Shown in pieces: positions 55,220 to 63,999 of a stretch of 64,000 nucleotides of DNA. A model generated the notes under the pieces. It was given only the letters and a program-made list of their open reading frames with translations, did not search any database and was not told where the DNA came from. The position numbers were made by a program, and so were the translations under genes. Origin of the DNA: Pseudomonas zanjanensis. GTDB lineage: Bacteria; Pseudomonadota; Gammaproteobacteria; Pseudomonadales; Pseudomonadaceae. Positions within the stretch are counted from its first letter, which is position 1, and each line of letters begins with the position of its first letter. Location: positions 1-64,000 of the forward strand of contig NZ_JABWRB020000006.1 in NCBI RefSeq assembly GCF_014268745.2. The letters run 5' to 3'.

Positions 55220-56383
55220 ATGTCGATCCAGGTCGAAGATTATTTCGCGCGCGAAACTTTCCAGAAAATGAAAGCGTTCGCCGACAAGCAGGAAACCCCG
55301 TTCGTGGTGATCGACACCGCGATGATCTCCCAGGCCTATGACGACCTGCGCGCCGGTTTCGAGTTCGCCAAGGTCTACTACGCCGTCAAGGCCAACCCGG
55401 CGGTGGAAATCATCGACCTGCTCAAGGGGAAAGGCTCGAACTTCGACATCGCCTCGATCTATGAGCTGGACAAGGTCATGAGCCGTGGCGTCGGCCCGGA
55501 GCAGATCAGCTACGGCAACACCATCAAGAAATCCAAGGACATTCGCTACTTCTACGAGAAGGGTGTACGCCTTTACGCCACCGACTCCGAAGCCGACCTG
55601 CGCAACATCGCCAAGGCCGCGCCGGGCTCGAAGGTCTATGTGCGGATTCTCACCGAAGGCTCGACCACCGCTGACTGGCCGTTGTCGCGCAAGTTCGGCT
55701 GCCAGACCGACATGGCCATGGACCTGCTGATCCTGGCCCGCGACCTGGGCCTGGTGCCGTACGGCATTTCGTTCCACGTCGGCTCGCAACAGCGCGACAT
55801 CAGCGTCTGGGACGCGGCCATCGCCAAGGTCAAGGTGATCTTCGAGCGTTTGAAGGAAGAAGACGGCATCGTCCTGAAGCTGATCAACATGGGTGGCGGC
55901 TTTCCGGCCAACTACATCACCCGCACCAACAGCCTGGAAACCTACGCCGAGGAAATCATCCGCTTCCTGAAGGAAGACTTCGGTGACGACCTGCCGGAAA
56001 TCATCCTGGAGCCGGGCCGTTCGTTGATCGCCAACGCCGGTATCCTGGTCAGCGAAGTGGTGCTGGTGGCGCGCAAGTCCCGTACCGCTGTCGAGCGTTG
56101 GGTGTACACGGATGTGGGCAAGTTCTCCGGCCTGATCGAAACCATGGACGAAGCCATCAAGTTCCCGATCTGGACCGAGAAGAAAGGCGAGATGGAAGAA
56201 GTGGTCATCGCTGGCCCGACTTGCGACAGCGCCGACATCATGTATGAGAACTACAAGTACGGGTTGCCGTTGAACCTGGCCATTGGTGATCGCCTGTATT
56301 GGCTGTCGACCGGGGCCTATACCACCAGCTATAGCGCGGTGGAATTCAATGGCTTTCCGCCGCTGAAATCGTTTTACGTGTGA
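55220..56383 (+). CDS. speC: Ornithine decarboxylase (alanine-racemase-fold, SpeC)
   Basis: This 387-residue PLP enzyme is predicted to make putrescine from ornithine, the first step of polyamine synthesis. Fold-III decarboxylase marks are the PLP lysine in KVYYAVKANPAVE (about residue 56), FHVGSQQRD, the Gly-rich NMGGGFPANY, PEIILEPGRSLIANAG and the catalytic cysteine in AGPTCDSAD. It is the short bacterial form without the antizyme-sensitive regions of eukaryotic enzymes. TAGGAG precedes the ATG. Lysine as an alternative substrate is possible. Confidence 0.93.
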   Translation: MSIQVEDYFARETFQKMKAFADKQETPFVVIDTAMISQAYDDLRAGFEFAKVYYAVKANPAVEIIDLLKGKGSNFDIASIYELDKVMSRGVGPEQISYGNTIKKSKDIRYFYEKGVRLYATDSEADLRNIAKAAPGSKVYVRILTEGSTTADWPLSRKFGCQTDMAMDLLILARDLGLVPYGISFHVGSQQRDISVWDAAIAKVKVIFERLKEEDGIVLKLINMGGGFPANYITRTNSLETYAEEIIRFLKEDFGDDLPEIILEPGRSLIANAGILVSEVVLVARKSRTAVERWVYTDVGKFSGLIETMDEAIKFPIWTEKKGEMEEVVIAGPTCDSADIMYENYKYGLPLNLAIGDRLYWLSTGAYTTSYSAVEFNGFPPLKSFYV

Positions 56384-56428
56384 TGTGTTTGGGCGTTTGA
56401 GCTCGTAGCGCTTGCCCTGTTGCGTAAT

Positions 56429-56470
56429 AAAAAACGGCGCTTTTCAGAAATGAAAGGCGCCGTTTTTTTT
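56429..56470 (+). terminator. Intrinsic terminator after speC
   Basis: AAAAAACGGCGC and GCGCCGTTTTTTTT form the outer stem with an extended TTTTCA/TGAAA inner part and an eight-T run on plus. It is strong, and T-rich on both strands. Confidence 0.92.
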
Positions 56471-56492
56471 CCGGTCGCACTCCGCTCCAATC

Positions 56493-56983
56493 GTGGGAGC
56501 GAGCCTGCTCGCGAAGGCGATCTCCCAGTCGGCGAAGATGTTGGATGTGCCGGCCTCTTCGCGAGCAAGCCCGCTCCCACAGGGGGATTGGGTGCACATG
56601 GGTTTTGTGTCTGCTGAAAATCCAATGTGGGAGCGAGCCTGCTCGCGAAGGCGATCTCCCAGTCGGCGAAAATGTTGGATGTACCGGCCTCATCGCGAGC
56701 AGGCTCGCTCCCACAGGGGGATTGGGTGCACCTGGATTTTGTGTCTGCTGAAAATCCAATCGTGGGAGCGAGCCTGCTCGCGAAGGCGGTGTCCCAGTTG
56801 GCGAAAATGTTGGATGTGCCGGCCTCATCGCGAGCAAGCCCGCTCCCACAGGGGGATTGGGTGCACATGGGTTTTGTGTCTGCTGAAGATCCAATGTGGG
56901 AGCGAGCCTGCTCGCGAATGCTGTGTTCCAGTCGGCGAAGATGTTGGATGTGCCGGCCTCTTCGCGAGCAAGCCCGCTCCCAC
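56493..56983. repeat. REP array of four REPINs with about 134-bp period
   Basis: Four inverted GTGGGAGCGAGC pairs begin near 56493, 56625, 56762 and 56895. Their interiors (CCCAGTCGGCGAARATGTTG, GGATGTGCCGGCCT) and the linkers between pairs (GGGATTGGGTGCACATGGGT, TTTTGTGTCTGCTGAARATC) are almost identical, showing tandem amplification of a whole block. They fill the 706-base gap between speC and the PepSY gene; no gene is supported. Confidence 0.93.
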
Positions 56984-57036
56984 AGGATTTCGTCGCCTGC
57001 CCGTTCATGCAAATGATCAAGGCTTTTAGGTGTGTT

Positions 57037-57056
57037 TATGAATGCTTCTCGATAAC
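57037..57056. promoter_or_regulatory. Candidate Fur box upstream of the PepSY-flavodoxin gene
   Basis: TATGAATGCTTCTCGATAAC matches the central AATGATTCTCATTA core of Pseudomonas Fur sites at about 12 of 14 positions and lies 34 bases before the proposed ATG. Related genes are iron-regulated, but the outer bases fit poorly. Confidence 0.4.
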
Positions 57057-57089
57057 ACACGGCATAATGCACGCCGTGATGAACAGTAA

Positions 57090-59633
57090 ATGAACAAGGC
57101 AGGCGACGTGTTGAAGAAAACCCTGTTCCAGTTGCACTGGTTTTTCGGCATCAGTGCCGGGCTGGTCCTGGCGTTGATGGGCGTTACCGGGGCGGTGGTG
57201 TCGTTCCAGGATGAAATCCTGCGGGCCTTGAACCCGCAGGTGCTGACGGTGGCGAAACAGCCGGCCGGCGTCCTGCCGCCCGCCGAACTGGTGGAACAGA
57301 TCGAAGCCGCCGCCGGTAAGACCGTCGCCATGCTCTGGGTCGAGACCGACAGCGGCAACGCCGCACGGGTGATCTTCGCCGCGCCCCCCGGGGAAAAGCG
57401 CGGCGCCATGCGCTATTTCAACCCCTACACCGCACAGTTCATGGGTGAGGTGACCGGCCAGGATTTCTTCGGCCTGATGCTCAGGCTGCACCGCGTCCTG
57501 ACCCTGGACGACGTGGGTCGGCAGATCACCGGCGCCTGCACGCTGATCCTGGTGTTCTTCTGCCTGTCCGGGTTGTACCTGCGCTGGCCGCGCCAGTGGA
57601 AAAACTGGCGCGCCTGGCTGACCCTCGATTGGCGAAAAAAAGGCCGCGGCTTCAATTGGGACCTGCACTCGGTGGCGGGCACCTGGTGCCTGGTGTTCTA
57701 TTTGCTGGCGGCACTCACCGGACTGACCTGGTCCTACGAGTGGTACAACAAAGGCGTGACCCGCCTGCTCTCCGATTCGCCGGAAGAGGAACGGGTGCGC
57801 AATCGCGGCCCTGCGCCGAGCGGTCCGCTTCCCATGGCTGATTACCGGGCGATGTGGAGCAGCATCTACAGCGCCGCCGGCCCGGGCCTGTCCGCCTACA
57901 ACGTGCGCATGCCGCCGGTGGCCGGGCAACCGGCGACCGTGTTCTATCTGCTGGAAAGTTCGCCCCACGACCGGGCACTGAACCAGCTCATCCTCGACCC
58001 GGCCACTGGCGTCGTCAGCCGGCACAGCCGCTACAGCGACAAGAGCCTCAAGGCACAGTTGCTCACCAGCGTCTATGCCCTGCATATCGGTAGCTATTTC
58101 GGCTTGGTCGGGCGGATCCTGGTCACCGTGGCCGCGCTGACCATGCCGCTGTTCTTCATCACCGGCTGGTTGCTGTACCTGGACCGTCGCCGCAAGCAGC
58201 GCCAGGCCAGAAACGCCCGCCAGGCCCTGAGCGCCAACCCGACCGATGCGCCGGCCTGGCTGATCGGTTTCGCCAGCCAAAGCGGTTTCGCCGAGCGACT
58301 GGCCTGGCAGACCGCCGGCCAACTCCAGGCCGCCGGCTTGCCCGTGAACGTCCAGCCACTGGCCGGTGTGCGTGAGCAAGACCTGAACAACGCCACCCAC
58401 GCGCTGTTTGTCGTCAGCACCTTCGGCGACGGTGAAGGCCCGGACAGTGCCCGCGGTTTCGAACGCAAGGTCTTGGGCCAAGCCTTGAGCCTGGAGCGCC
58501 TGCACTATTCGGTGCTGGGCCTGGGCGACCGTCAATATGAACATTTCTGCGGCTTCGCCCGGCGACTGCACGCCTGGCTGGCGGAACACGGCGGCAAGAC
58601 CCTGTTCGCGCCGGTGGAAGTCGACAGTGGCGACCCTTACGCCCTGCGTCACTGGCAACAACAACTGGCCGAACTGACCGGACACGCGCCCGCGCAGACC
58701 TGGCAGGCCCCCCGCTTCGAAAACTGGACGCTGAGCCAACGCACCCTGCTCAACCCCGACAGCAGCGGCTCAGGCGTGTACCTGCTGGGCCTCACCGCCC
58801 CCGGGCCGAGCAGTTGGCTGGCCGGTGACCTGGTGGAAATCCTGCCGCGCAATGACCTGTCGGCCATCGAACATTTCCTCGATGGCCTCGGCCTCGCCGG
58901 CCACGCGCGCGTGCAGGTCGATGACCTGTCCCAGAGCCTCGACCAGGCCCTGGCGACCCGCCAGTTGCCGGAAAACCGCGCCCATCTGGTCGGCCTGCAT
59001 GCCCAGGCCCTGGTGGATGCGCTGGCACCGCTGGCGATACGCGAATATTCCATCGCCTCGATCCCGGCCGACGGCGTGCTGGAGCTGATCGTGCGCCAGG
59101 AACGCCACCCCGACGGCAGCCTGGGCGTCGGTTCCGGCTGGTTGACCGAGCACGCAGCGCTGGGCAGCGCCATCAGCCTGCGACTGCGCCGCAACAGCAG
59201 CTTCCACCTACCGGCCCAGGGCGTGCCGATGATCCTGCTGGGCAACGGCACCGGCCTGGCGGGTCTGCGCAGCCTGCTCAAGGCCCGCGTCACCGAAGGC
59301 ATGCAGCGCAACTGGCTGCTGTTTGGCGAACGCAATCGCGAGCACGATTTCCACTGCCGTGATGAGCTGCAGGAATGGGTGACCTCCGGCGACCTGGAAC
59401 GCCTGGACCTGGCGTTCTCCCGGGATCAGAAGCAGAAGATCTACGTCCAGGACCGCCTGCTGGAATCGGCCGCGCTGCTCAAGCAATGGCTGGCCGACGG
59501 TGCGGTGATCTATGTCTGCGGCAGCCTGCAGGGCATGGCCTCCGGCGTCGACCACGTGCTCAACAGCGTGCTGGGGCGCGAGGCCGTGGAACGGCTGATC
59601 GAGCAGGGGCGGTATCGGCGGGATGTTTACTGA
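57090..59633 (+). CDS. PepSY-membrane / flavodoxin / FAD-NADPH reductase fusion
   Basis: This 847-residue flavoprotein has three parts. Residues 1-380 form a PepSY-associated membrane domain with about four helices and conserved His (LHWFFGISAGLVLALMGVTG, RLHRVLTLDDVGRQITG, WDLHSVAGTW, ALHIGSYFGLVG). Residues about 388-530 are a flavodoxin (FASQSGFAERLAWQT, VVSTFGDGEGPDSA, GLGDRQYEHFCG). The rest is a CysJ-like FAD/NADPH reductase (REYSIASIPADGVLEL, PMILLGNGTGLAGLRSLL, VYVCGSL-like end). A role as inner-membrane ferric-siderophore reductase passing electrons to the periplasm is inferred. A GTG at 57108 (VLKKTLFQ) is an alternative start. Confidence 0.88.
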   Translation: MNKAGDVLKKTLFQLHWFFGISAGLVLALMGVTGAVVSFQDEILRALNPQVLTVAKQPAGVLPPAELVEQIEAAAGKTVAMLWVETDSGNAARVIFAAPPGEKRGAMRYFNPYTAQFMGEVTGQDFFGLMLRLHRVLTLDDVGRQITGACTLILVFFCLSGLYLRWPRQWKNWRAWLTLDWRKKGRGFNWDLHSVAGTWCLVFYLLAALTGLTWSYEWYNKGVTRLLSDSPEEERVRNRGPAPSGPLPMADYRAMWSSIYSAAGPGLSAYNVRMPPVAGQPATVFYLLESSPHDRALNQLILDPATGVVSRHSRYSDKSLKAQLLTSVYALHIGSYFGLVGRILVTVAALTMPLFFITGWLLYLDRRRKQRQARNARQALSANPTDAPAWLIGFASQSGFAERLAWQTAGQLQAAGLPVNVQPLAGVREQDLNNATHALFVVSTFGDGEGPDSARGFERKVLGQALSLERLHYSVLGLGDRQYEHFCGFARRLHAWLAEHGGKTLFAPVEVDSGDPYALRHWQQQLAELTGHAPAQTWQAPRFENWTLSQRTLLNPDSSGSGVYLLGLTAPGPSSWLAGDLVEILPRNDLSAIEHFLDGLGLAGHARVQVDDLSQSLDQALATRQLPENRAHLVGLHAQALVDALAPLAIREYSIASIPADGVLELIVRQERHPDGSLGVGSGWLTEHAALGSAISLRLRRNSSFHLPAQGVPMILLGNGTGLAGLRSLLKARVTEGMQRNWLLFGERNREHDFHCRDELQEWVTSGDLERLDLAFSRDQKQKIYVQDRLLESAALLKQWLADGAVIYVCGSLQGMASGVDHVLNSVLGREAVERLIEQGRYRRDVY

Positions 59634-59659
59634 CAAACTTCAAGAACACACAACATCCT

Positions 59660-59747
59660 GTGGGAGCGGGCTTGCTCGCGAAGGCGGCGTGTCAGACAAC
59701 ACGTCTGCCAACTGACACACCGCCTTCGCGAGCAAGCCCGCTCCCAC
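59660..59747. repeat. REP pair, GTGGGAGCGGGC type
   Basis: Inverted units with a symmetric interior (GGCGGCGTGTCAGA/ACTGACACACCGCC) lie between convergent genes. Confidence 0.9.
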
Positions 59748-59770
59748 AGGGGAACTCTGTGATCCTTGGT

Positions 59771-61312
59771 TCACACCGGCTGCAACTTCTTCTCGAACAC
59801 CGCCACGCCCTCCAGATCCCGCAACACCACGCCCATCTCCCCGCTCTGCCCGTCGATGTTCACCTCGCCAAAGAACTGATACCCGGCGAATGGCGAAGTG
59901 TTCTGGGTCGCAGGGGCTTTCTGGAACACCACCTCCGGGCCGAAGGTCTTGTCCAGGGCGTTGGGCCCGAAGCTGCCGGCGTTCAATGGCCCGGCGACGA
60001 ACTCCCAGAACGGTTCGAAATCCTGGAACGCGGCCTGTTCAGGGTGGTAGTGATGGGCGGCGCAATAGTGAACGTCGGCGGTGAGCCAGACATAGTTGCG
60101 CACCTGATGCTTGCGCAGGTAACCGAGCAGTTCGGCGATTTCCACTTCGCGCCCTTGGGCCGCGCCCGGGTCACCATTGGCGACCGCTTCCCAGCGTGGC
60201 ACGCCGGGGCTGACCTCGCCGTCCGGCACACCGAGGCCGATGGGCATGTCGGCGGCGATGACTTTCCACTGGGCCCGGGACTGCTTCAACTCGCGCTTGA
60301 GCCAATTCAACTGCTCACGCCCCAGGAACGGTTTGGCCGCGCCGAGGTTGGCGTCGTTGGCTTCGCGGTAGCTGCGCATGTCCAGCACGAACACATCCAG
60401 CAGCGGCCCGTAACCGAGCTTGCGGTAGATGCGTCCGCCGCCGTCGGCCTTCTGCCGGCGCATCGGCGCGTATTCCAGCCAGGCCTGGCGCGCACGGCCC
60501 ACGAGGCTGTGGATATCCTTGGTCTGGTAGCGCTCGTCCAGTTGCTTGCCCGGCGACCAGTTGTTGACCACCTCATGGTCGTCCCACTGCCAGATTTGCG
60601 GCACCTCGGCGTTGAAACGGCGGACGTTTTCGTCCATCAGGTTGTAACGATAGTTGCCACGATATTCATCCAAGGTTTCGGCGACCTTGCTCTTGGCTTC
60701 GGTGGTGAGGTTGCGCCAGATGCGACCGCCCTCCGTGGTCACCTGCGCGGGCACCGGGCCGTCGGCGTAGATGGTGTCGCCACTGTGGATAAAGAAATCC
60801 GGCAGGCGCAGGCGCATGGCTTCGTAGATGCGCATGCCGCCGATGTCCGGGTTGATGCCGAAACCCTGGCCGACCGTGTCACCGCTCCAGACAAACCGGA
60901 TGTCGCGCTTGAACTGCGGCACGCTGCGCAGGTGGCCGAGCCAGGGTTCGCTGGCGACGCCGCTCTGGGCATCTTCGAAATGCACCCGGTAGAAAATCGC
61001 CTGGTCGCGGGGCAGCCCGGTGAGTTCGACCCGAGCGGTGAAATCGCTGCGGGCATCGACCATGGGTGAGACGAAACGGCGGGGATTGCTGAACTTGCTG
61101 CGGGTGTCCCATTCCACCACCATCCGCGCCGGACGGTCGCTGCGGCTCCAGATCATCGCCCGGTCGCCCTGCAAATCGCCGGACTGCACGCCTTCGGTCA
61201 GCACGGGCCGGTCCTTGACCGAAGCGATCACCGCCGGGGCTAGCCCGGGCAGCAATAAACCAGCGCCTACGGCTTGCATCACACGGCGACGGCCCAGGTC
61301 GAATTCGCTCAT
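59771..61312 (-). CDS. phoD: Alkaline phosphatase D / phosphodiesterase (PhoD)
   Basis: This 513-residue exported metallophosphatase hydrolyses phosphate mono- and diesters. The N-terminus LGRRRVMQAVGAGLLLPGLA is a twin-arginine signal. The PhoD domain shows the metal-site motifs FVWSGDTVGQG, IHSGDTIYADG, WQWDDHEVVNNW and TADVHYCAAHHY. PhoD enzymes use a Ca2+/Fe3+ centre. A Pho-box-like sequence lies upstream. The gene is convergent with the PepSY gene. Confidence 0.93.
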   Translation of the reverse strand: MSEFDLGRRRVMQAVGAGLLLPGLAPAVIASVKDRPVLTEGVQSGDLQGDRAMIWSRSDRPARMVVEWDTRSKFSNPRRFVSPMVDARSDFTARVELTGLPRDQAIFYRVHFEDAQSGVASEPWLGHLRSVPQFKRDIRFVWSGDTVGQGFGINPDIGGMRIYEAMRLRLPDFFIHSGDTIYADGPVPAQVTTEGGRIWRNLTTEAKSKVAETLDEYRGNYRYNLMDENVRRFNAEVPQIWQWDDHEVVNNWSPGKQLDERYQTKDIHSLVGRARQAWLEYAPMRRQKADGGGRIYRKLGYGPLLDVFVLDMRSYREANDANLGAAKPFLGREQLNWLKRELKQSRAQWKVIAADMPIGLGVPDGEVSPGVPRWEAVANGDPGAAQGREVEIAELLGYLRKHQVRNYVWLTADVHYCAAHHYHPEQAAFQDFEPFWEFVAGPLNAGSFGPNALDKTFGPEVVFQKAPATQNTSPFAGYQFFGEVNIDGQSGEMGVVLRDLEGVAVFEKKLQPV

Positions 61313-61352
61313 GGTGTTCTCCCTTGAAATGGGAAAACTTAAGCATGGGAGT

Positions 61353-61370
61353 GTGAAGTGGGTGTGACAG
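61353..61370 (-). promoter_or_regulatory. Candidate Pho box upstream of phoD
   Basis: Read on minus, CTGTCACACCCACTTCAC has a first CTGTCA half-site and a degenerate second half-site 11 bases later, the PhoB spacing. It is about 41-58 bases before the phoD ATG. Confidence 0.4.
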
Positions 61371-61398
61371 GAATTTCATGCCCCCCCCAAAAGCCACT

Positions 61399-61486
61399 GT
61401 GGGAGCGGGCTTGCTCGCGAAAGCGGTGTGTCAGTCGACGAAAATGTTGTCTGACACGCCGCTTTCGCGAGCAAGCCCGCTCCCAC
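61399..61486. repeat. REP pair, GTGGGAGCGGGC type
   Basis: Inverted units lie between fruA and phoD, with a GTGTGTCAG/CTGACACGC interior. Confidence 0.9.
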
Positions 61487-61508
61487 AGGTAGGGTGGTGT
61501 GACTTAAA

Positions 61509-63254
61509 TCAGGCCTTGGCCGGCTCCAACGCCATCTCTACCACCTCAGGCCGCTTGAGCAGCGCATACGCCACCGCCGTCAGCAGGCTCCCCGCCACGA
61601 TCGCCAGCAGGTACAACAGCGCATGGTTGATGGCGTTGGGGATCAGCATCACGAACAGGCCGCCGTGGGGGGCCATGAGCTTGCAGCCGAAGTACATCGA
61701 CAGCGCACCGGTCAGCGCACCGCCGGCGATGCTCGCCGGGATCACCCGCAGCGGATCCTTGGCCGCGAACGGGATCGCGCCTTCGGAGATGAAGCACAGC
61801 CCCAGCACCAGCGCCGCTTTGCCGGCCTCGCGTTCAGTCTGGGCGAATTTGCGCCGGGCGATGAACGTGGCGATGCCCAGGCCAATGGGCGGCACCATGC
61901 CGGCGGCCATGGCCGCGGCCATCGGTGCATAACTTTGCGACGCCAGCAGACCCACCGAAAACGCATAGGCGGCCTTGTTGATCGGCCCGCCGAGGTCGAC
62001 GCACATCATCGCCCCCAGCAACACGCCCAACAGGATCGCATTGGTGGTGCCCATGCTGTCGAGGAAGTGGGTCAGGGCTTCGAGCATGCCCGCCACCGGT
62101 TTGCCGACGATGTAGATCATCACGAGGCCGGTGAACAGGCTCGCCAGCAGCGGAATGATCAGGATCGGCTTGAGCGCTTCCAGGCTCTGGGGCAAGCGCG
62201 CGTAGCGGTTGATCGCCTTGGCCGCGTAGCCGGCCAGGAACCCGGCGATGATCCCGCCAATGAAGCCGGCGCCGAGGGTGCTCGCCAGCATCCCGCCGAT
62301 CATGCCCGGGGCCAGGCCCGGACGGTCGGCGATGGAATAGGCGATGTAGCCGGCCAGCAGCGGCACCATCAATTTGAACGCGGTTTCGCCGCCGATTTGC
62401 ATCAGCGCCGCCGCCAGGGTTCCAGGTTCCTTGAAGGCCTCGATGCCGAACACGAACGACAAAGCGATCATCAAACCACCGGCCACCACCATCGGCAGCA
62501 TGAACGATACGCCTGTCAGCAAGTGCTTATAGGCACCGCTTTTTTCCGCTTTCGCCGGCCCCGAAGCGGCGCCACTCGCCCCACTTTCCTGGCGGCCTTC
62601 GGCCAAGGCTTTTTTCAACGTGGCTTCGGCCTGTTTCAAGGCAATGCCGGTGCCACAACGATAAATTTTCTTGCCGGCAAAACGTTCGGTGGCGACTTCG
62701 ATATCGGTCGCCAGCAGTACCACATCGGCCTCGGCGATCGCCTCGGGGCTCAACGGATTGCGCGCGCCCACCGAGCCTTGGGTTTCGATCTTCAGGTCGT
62801 AACCCAAGCGCGCCGCCGCCTGCTGCAAGGCTTCGGCGGCCATGAAGGTGTGGGCCACGCCAGTCGGGCAAGCCGTGATCGCCACCAGGCGTGGAGCGCG
62901 CTCGGTCGGAGTCGCCGGTTCTTGCGCGAACACGTCGGCCTCGCCCAGGACCTCAGCTTCTTCGGCGCCACGACGCAGCACCGCATCAACGTCCTGGAGA
63001 GCCAGGGCCGGTGTGCTGCGGAACACCCGCTTGCCAACAAACCGCGACAGGTCCACCGGGCCGCTGGCGACCAGCAACACCCACTCGGCCGCTTCGAGGG
63101 TCGCGGCCGACAACTGGCGCTCCGGATGGGCCGCATCATGGACTTCGACACTGGTGCTCCAACCCTGGCGCTGCGCCGCGGCGTCCAGCAGGCGGGCGCA
63201 CAACACACTGGTAACCATGCCGTTCGGGCAGGCCGTCACAATGGCTAATTTCAT
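61509..63254 (-). CDS. fruA: Fructose PTS transporter subunit IIBC
   Basis: This 581-residue membrane component of the fructose phosphotransferase system imports fructose as fructose-1-phosphate. It has a degenerate N-terminal EIIB-like domain (AIVTACPNGMVTSV), a catalytic EIIB domain (AITACPTGVAHTFMAAEAL, phospho-Cys near residue 129), and an EIIC membrane domain from about residue 240 (LLTGVSFMLPMVVAGGLMIA, GGPINKAAYAF, FISEGAIPFAAKDP). The order FruK-FruA matches the fruBKA operon. AGAGGG precedes the ATG. Confidence 0.95.
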   Translation of the reverse strand: MKLAIVTACPNGMVTSVLCARLLDAAAQRQGWSTSVEVHDAAHPERQLSAATLEAAEWVLLVASGPVDLSRFVGKRVFRSTPALALQDVDAVLRRGAEEAEVLGEADVFAQEPATPTERAPRLVAITACPTGVAHTFMAAEALQQAAARLGYDLKIETQGSVGARNPLSPEAIAEADVVLLATDIEVATERFAGKKIYRCGTGIALKQAEATLKKALAEGRQESGASGAASGPAKAEKSGAYKHLLTGVSFMLPMVVAGGLMIALSFVFGIEAFKEPGTLAAALMQIGGETAFKLMVPLLAGYIAYSIADRPGLAPGMIGGMLASTLGAGFIGGIIAGFLAGYAAKAINRYARLPQSLEALKPILIIPLLASLFTGLVMIYIVGKPVAGMLEALTHFLDSMGTTNAILLGVLLGAMMCVDLGGPINKAAYAFSVGLLASQSYAPMAAAMAAGMVPPIGLGIATFIARRKFAQTEREAGKAALVLGLCFISEGAIPFAAKDPLRVIPASIAGGALTGALSMYFGCKLMAPHGGLFVMLIPNAINHALLYLLAIVAGSLLTAVAYALLKRPEVVEMALEPAKA

Positions 63255-63267
63255 CTTGCGAACCCTC

Positions 63268-63999
63268 TTATTGTTCTGTCAGGGGGCGCACGCGCACACC
63301 CTGTTCAAGCGACGCCAGCAACGCGGTGTCGTGGATGCCAAAACCGATCTGCGTGACGGCCATGGCAGCGATGGCCGTGGCGGTGCGCAGCGTCTGCTCC
63401 GGGGTGTCGGCACTGAGCAGGCCGTGCAGCATGCCCGCCAGCAGCGAATCGCCGGCGCCCACGGTGCTGGCAACCGTCACCTTGGGTGGCGACGCATGCA
63501 GCGCCGAACCGACACTGAACCAGTTCACGCCATCGGCTCCGTGGGAAATCACCACATGTTCGACACCCTGGGCATGCAGGCGCTGCGCCGCTTGCGCCTG
63601 GGCCGCTTCGCTGACCACCTCGCAACCCAGCGCATCGGCCAGTTCCTCGGTGTTCGGCTTGATCAGCCACGGCCCCGCCGCCAGCGCGACGCGCAAGGCT
63701 TCGCCGCTGGTGTCGAGGGCCACGTTCAGGCCGAGTTTTTTCAGGCGCAGGATCAGCGCCTGCAACCACTGTGGGCTGACGCCCCGGGGCAGGCTGCCGG
63801 CCACCACAACCACATCGTGGCCGGGAGCGATTTGCTCAAGGCGCGCCAGCAACGCTTGCTGCGCGGCTTCGTCGACCATCGGCCCCGGGCCATTGAGGTC
63901 GGTGATACGTCCGTCCTGCTCGGCCAGCTTGATGTTGCTGCGAGTCTCGCCAGGGACACGAATAAAGGCATCGACAAAACCACGCTGGGCAAACAGCGT
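63268..63999 (-). CDS. fruK: 1-phosphofructokinase, partial (5' end beyond the window)
   Basis: The C-terminal 243 residues of a PfkB-family kinase that phosphorylates fructose-1-phosphate to fructose-1,6-bisphosphate. The frame is open to the window edge (TLFAQRGFVDAFIRVPGETR, then SNIKLAEQDGRITDLNGPGP). Motifs include VVVAGSLPRGVSPQWL and the catalytic PfkB signature STVGAGDSLLAGMLHGL. About 70 N-terminal residues are missing relative to usual FruK length (about 313). It ends 13 bases before fruA. Confidence 0.93.
   Translation of the reverse strand, partial: TLFAQRGFVDAFIRVPGETRSNIKLAEQDGRITDLNGPGPMVDEAAQQALLARLEQIAPGHDVVVVAGSLPRGVSPQWLQALILRLKKLGLNVALDTSGEALRVALAAGPWLIKPNTEELADALGCEVVSEAAQAQAAQRLHAQGVEHVVISHGADGVNWFSVGSALHASPPKVTVASTVGAGDSLLAGMLHGLLSADTPEQTLRTATAIAAMAVTQIGFGIHDTALLASLEQGVRVRPLTEQ

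Noticed and set aside
55021..55341. 106-codon frame overlapping the speC start
   Set aside because: It overlaps the terminator and the speC coding sequence in another frame and has no ribosome site.
56374..57072. Repeat-containing protein frames (peptides such as LREQARSH repeated)
   Set aside because: These are translations of tandem REP pairs in several frames on both strands, not a repeat protein.
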